Below are positions 62,806 through 64,000 of a DNA stretch of 64,000 nt, piece after piece. The position numbers and the translations under genes are program-made. Position 1 is the first letter of the stretch; every line of letters starts with the position of its first letter. Origin of the DNA: Acidobacteriota bacterium (GTDB taxonomy: Bacteria; Acidobacteriota; Terriglobia; Bryobacterales; Bryobacteraceae); NCBI GenBank assembly GCA_016213775.1, contig JACQZR010000098.1, positions 1 through 64,000 of the forward strand, in the 5' to 3' direction. The notes under the pieces were generated by a model, which saw nothing but the letters and a program-made list of their open reading frames with translations, had not been told where the DNA came from and made no database searches.

Positions 62806-64000
62806 CTATCGCTTCACCGGATCCGGCATCTCCGGATCAATGCCGAAGTTTTGGATCGCCGCCTCGGCCTTCTTCACGTCGTACTTCCCGTCGCGCGCGA
62901 GCCGCGACAGCGTCGCCACCGTGATCGACGGCCCGTCCACCTCAAAGAACTTCCGTAAATGCTCACGGTTCTCGCTGCGGCCAAACCCGTCGCAACCGAG
63001 CGTTACCAGCCGGCTCCCCAGCCACGGCGCCAGTTGATCCGGCACGATCTTCATATAATCCGATGCCGCGATAATCGGCCCCTTCACGCCCTCCAGCGCC
63101 TTTGTGATGTACGGCGTCTTAGCAGCCGCCGACGGATGGAGCCGGTTCCAACGATCGCACTCCAGCGCATCGCGCCGCAGTTCGTTGTAACTCGTCACGC
63201 TCCATACATCCACGTGAACATCGCAAGTCTCCGCGAGCAGTTGCTGCGCCTTCAACGCCTCGTTCAGAATTGATCCGCTGCCGAACAGATGCGCCACAGG
63301 CTTCCCATTCGCTGCCGCTTTGAACTTGTAGATCCCCCGCAGAATCCCCTCGGTCACGCCCTCGGGCATTGGCGGCTGCACATAGTTCTCATTGCCAATC
63401 GTCAGATAGTAGAACCGGTCTTCGCCCAGTTCATACATCCGCCGGATTCCATCTTGTACAATCACCGCGATCTCGTACGCATACGCCGGATCGTACGTAA
63501 CGCACGTCGGAACAGTGCTCGCCAGCACATGGCTGTGACCATCCTGATGCTGCAAACCTTCGCCGGCCAGAGTGGTCCTTCCAGCGGTACCACCCATGAG
63601 AAAGCCCTTGCCACGCGAATCGGCGAACGCCCACACAAGATCCCCCACGCGCTGGAACCCGAACATCGAATAGTAGGTGAAGAATGGAATCATCGGCACG
63701 CCATAGTTGGCATACGCCGTACCCGCCGCCGTGAAGCTAGCCATCGAACCAGCTTCCGTGATCCCTTCTTCCAGAATCTGACCTTCCTTGGCTTCCTTGT
63801 AGTAGAGGAAGTTGTCACTGTCCACCGGAGTGTACAACTGGCCCTGGCTCGCGTAAATACCATAGGCGCGGAACAACGACTCCATTCCGAACGTCCGCGC
63901 TTCATCGGGGATAATCGGCACAACGTACTTGCCAATGCCCGGGTCCTTCAGCAGATTCCGCAGCACACCTACAAACGCCATCGTCGTCGAAACATCACGC
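62806..64000 (-). CDS. aceE: Pyruvate dehydrogenase E1 component, homodimeric type, C-terminal part (5' end outside window)
   Basis: The visible 398 or so residues match the C-terminal half of AceE: STTMAFVGVLRNLLKDPGIG, PIIPDEARTFGMESLFRAYG, IYASQGQLYTPVDSDNFLYY, SMFGFQRVGDLVWAFADSRG, GGTAGRTTLAGEGLQHQDGH, and the late SVTSYNELRRDALECDRWN with GCDGFGRSENREHLRKFFEV. The frame is open to the window edge and the residues before MAFVG (RDVSTT) still match AceE, so the ATG near 63981 is internal. The enzyme decarboxylates pyruvate with thiamine diphosphate and passes acetyl to E2. The thiamine-binding N-terminal half is beyond the window. Confidence 0.93.
   Translation of the reverse strand, partial: RDVSTTMAFVGVLRNLLKDPGIGKYVVPIIPDEARTFGMESLFRAYGIYASQGQLYTPVDSDNFLYYKEAKEGQILEEGITEAGSMASFTAAGTAYANYGVPMIPFFTYYSMFGFQRVGDLVWAFADSRGKGFLMGGTAGRTTLAGEGLQHQDGHSHVLASTVPTCVTYDPAYAYEIAVIVQDGIRRMYELGEDRFYYLTIGNENYVQPPMPEGVTEGILRGIYKFKAAANGKPVAHLFGSGSILNEALKAQQLLAETCDVHVDVWSVTSYNELRRDALECDRWNRLHPSAAAKTPYITKALEGVKGPIIAASDYMKIVPDQLAPWLGSRLVTLGCDGFGRSENREHLRKFFEVDGPSITVATLSRLARDGKYDVKKAEAAIQNFGIDPEMPDPVKR

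Noticed and set aside
1-64000. tRNA, rRNA, CRISPR arrays, insertion sequences and prophage genes
   Set aside because: Looked for on both strands by eye; no regularly spaced repeats, transposase-like proteins or cloverleaf-type sequences were seen. A covariance scan could still find a small RNA.

Overview
The window looks like a chromosomal segment of an acidobacterium of the Solibacteres/Bryobacterales type. This is inferred from gene content rather than from any marker gene: very large Oar-like TonB-dependent receptors with an N-terminal carboxypeptidase-regulatory domain, two DUF1549/DUF1553 cytochrome-like proteins each followed by a DUF1501 protein, CadC-like membrane-anchored winged-helix proteins with TolB or LamG sensor parts, a Ser/Thr kinase with TPRs, a TPR-TonB fusion, a PEP-CTERM protein, and high GC. 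I see no tRNA, rRNA, CRISPR array, transposase or phage gene. Genes are closely packed, with many ATGA-type overlaps and very short divergent gaps.

Layout. 0-12 kb: TolB-like winged-helix regulator, ScyD/ScyE-like propeller, first DUF1549-DUF1501 pair (with three intergenic repeat elements), then a Ser/Thr kinase translationally coupled to a secreted protein, and a divergent cupin. 12.3-13.8 kb: a gene-poor stretch with relic reading frames and a long inverted repeat. 13.8-25.7 kb: a 48-aa membrane peptide, a winged-helix/LamG regulator divergent from a 1731-aa secreted multi-domain protein, a TonB receptor and a PEP-CTERM protein. 25.7-35.1 kb: an eight-gene minus-strand run (MFS transporter, CheW with an inserted CZB domain, CBM9-like protein, ThuA-DUF1080 fusion, sugar isomerase, double-ThuA protein, Gfo/Idh oxidoreductase, UroD-like protein) that looks like a glycoside uptake and 3-keto-sugar degradation operon. 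35.1-37.4 kb: M20 peptidase and MBL-fold hydrolase. 37.4-44.1 kb: carboxylase, two DUF1989 proteins and allophanate hydrolase. 44.4-56.4 kb: two paralogous propeller genes, a zincin-like secreted protein, a second TonB receptor and the second DUF1549-DUF1501 pair. 56.5-59.2 kb: ABC transporter of the urea-carboxylase-associated type. 59.2-64 kb: TPR-TonB protein, DPP IV-like S9 peptidase and the C-terminal part of AceE, which runs off the window.

How the parts may work together. The 37.4-44.1 kb operon and the 56.5-59.2 kb transporter together make an uptake-and-degradation route for guanidine (or urea): ABC import, ATP-dependent carboxylation, deimination by the DUF1989 pair, then allophanate hydrolysis to ammonia and CO2. 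An Asp at carboxylase residue 699 favours guanidine as substrate. The two halves lie about 12 kb apart, and each is next to one copy of a paralogous propeller gene, which suggests a once-contiguous locus that was split. A 36-codon Cys-rich reading frame lies in the leader of the carboxylase operon, and a single guanidine-II-like GGACGACC hairpin overlaps the transporter start codon. Both are candidates only. The strongest structural oddities are CheW with a zinc-binding CZB insertion inside a sugar operon, symmetric apparently leaderless divergent promoters, and several intergenic repeat elements, one of which supplies the apparent signal peptide of a DUF1549 gene.
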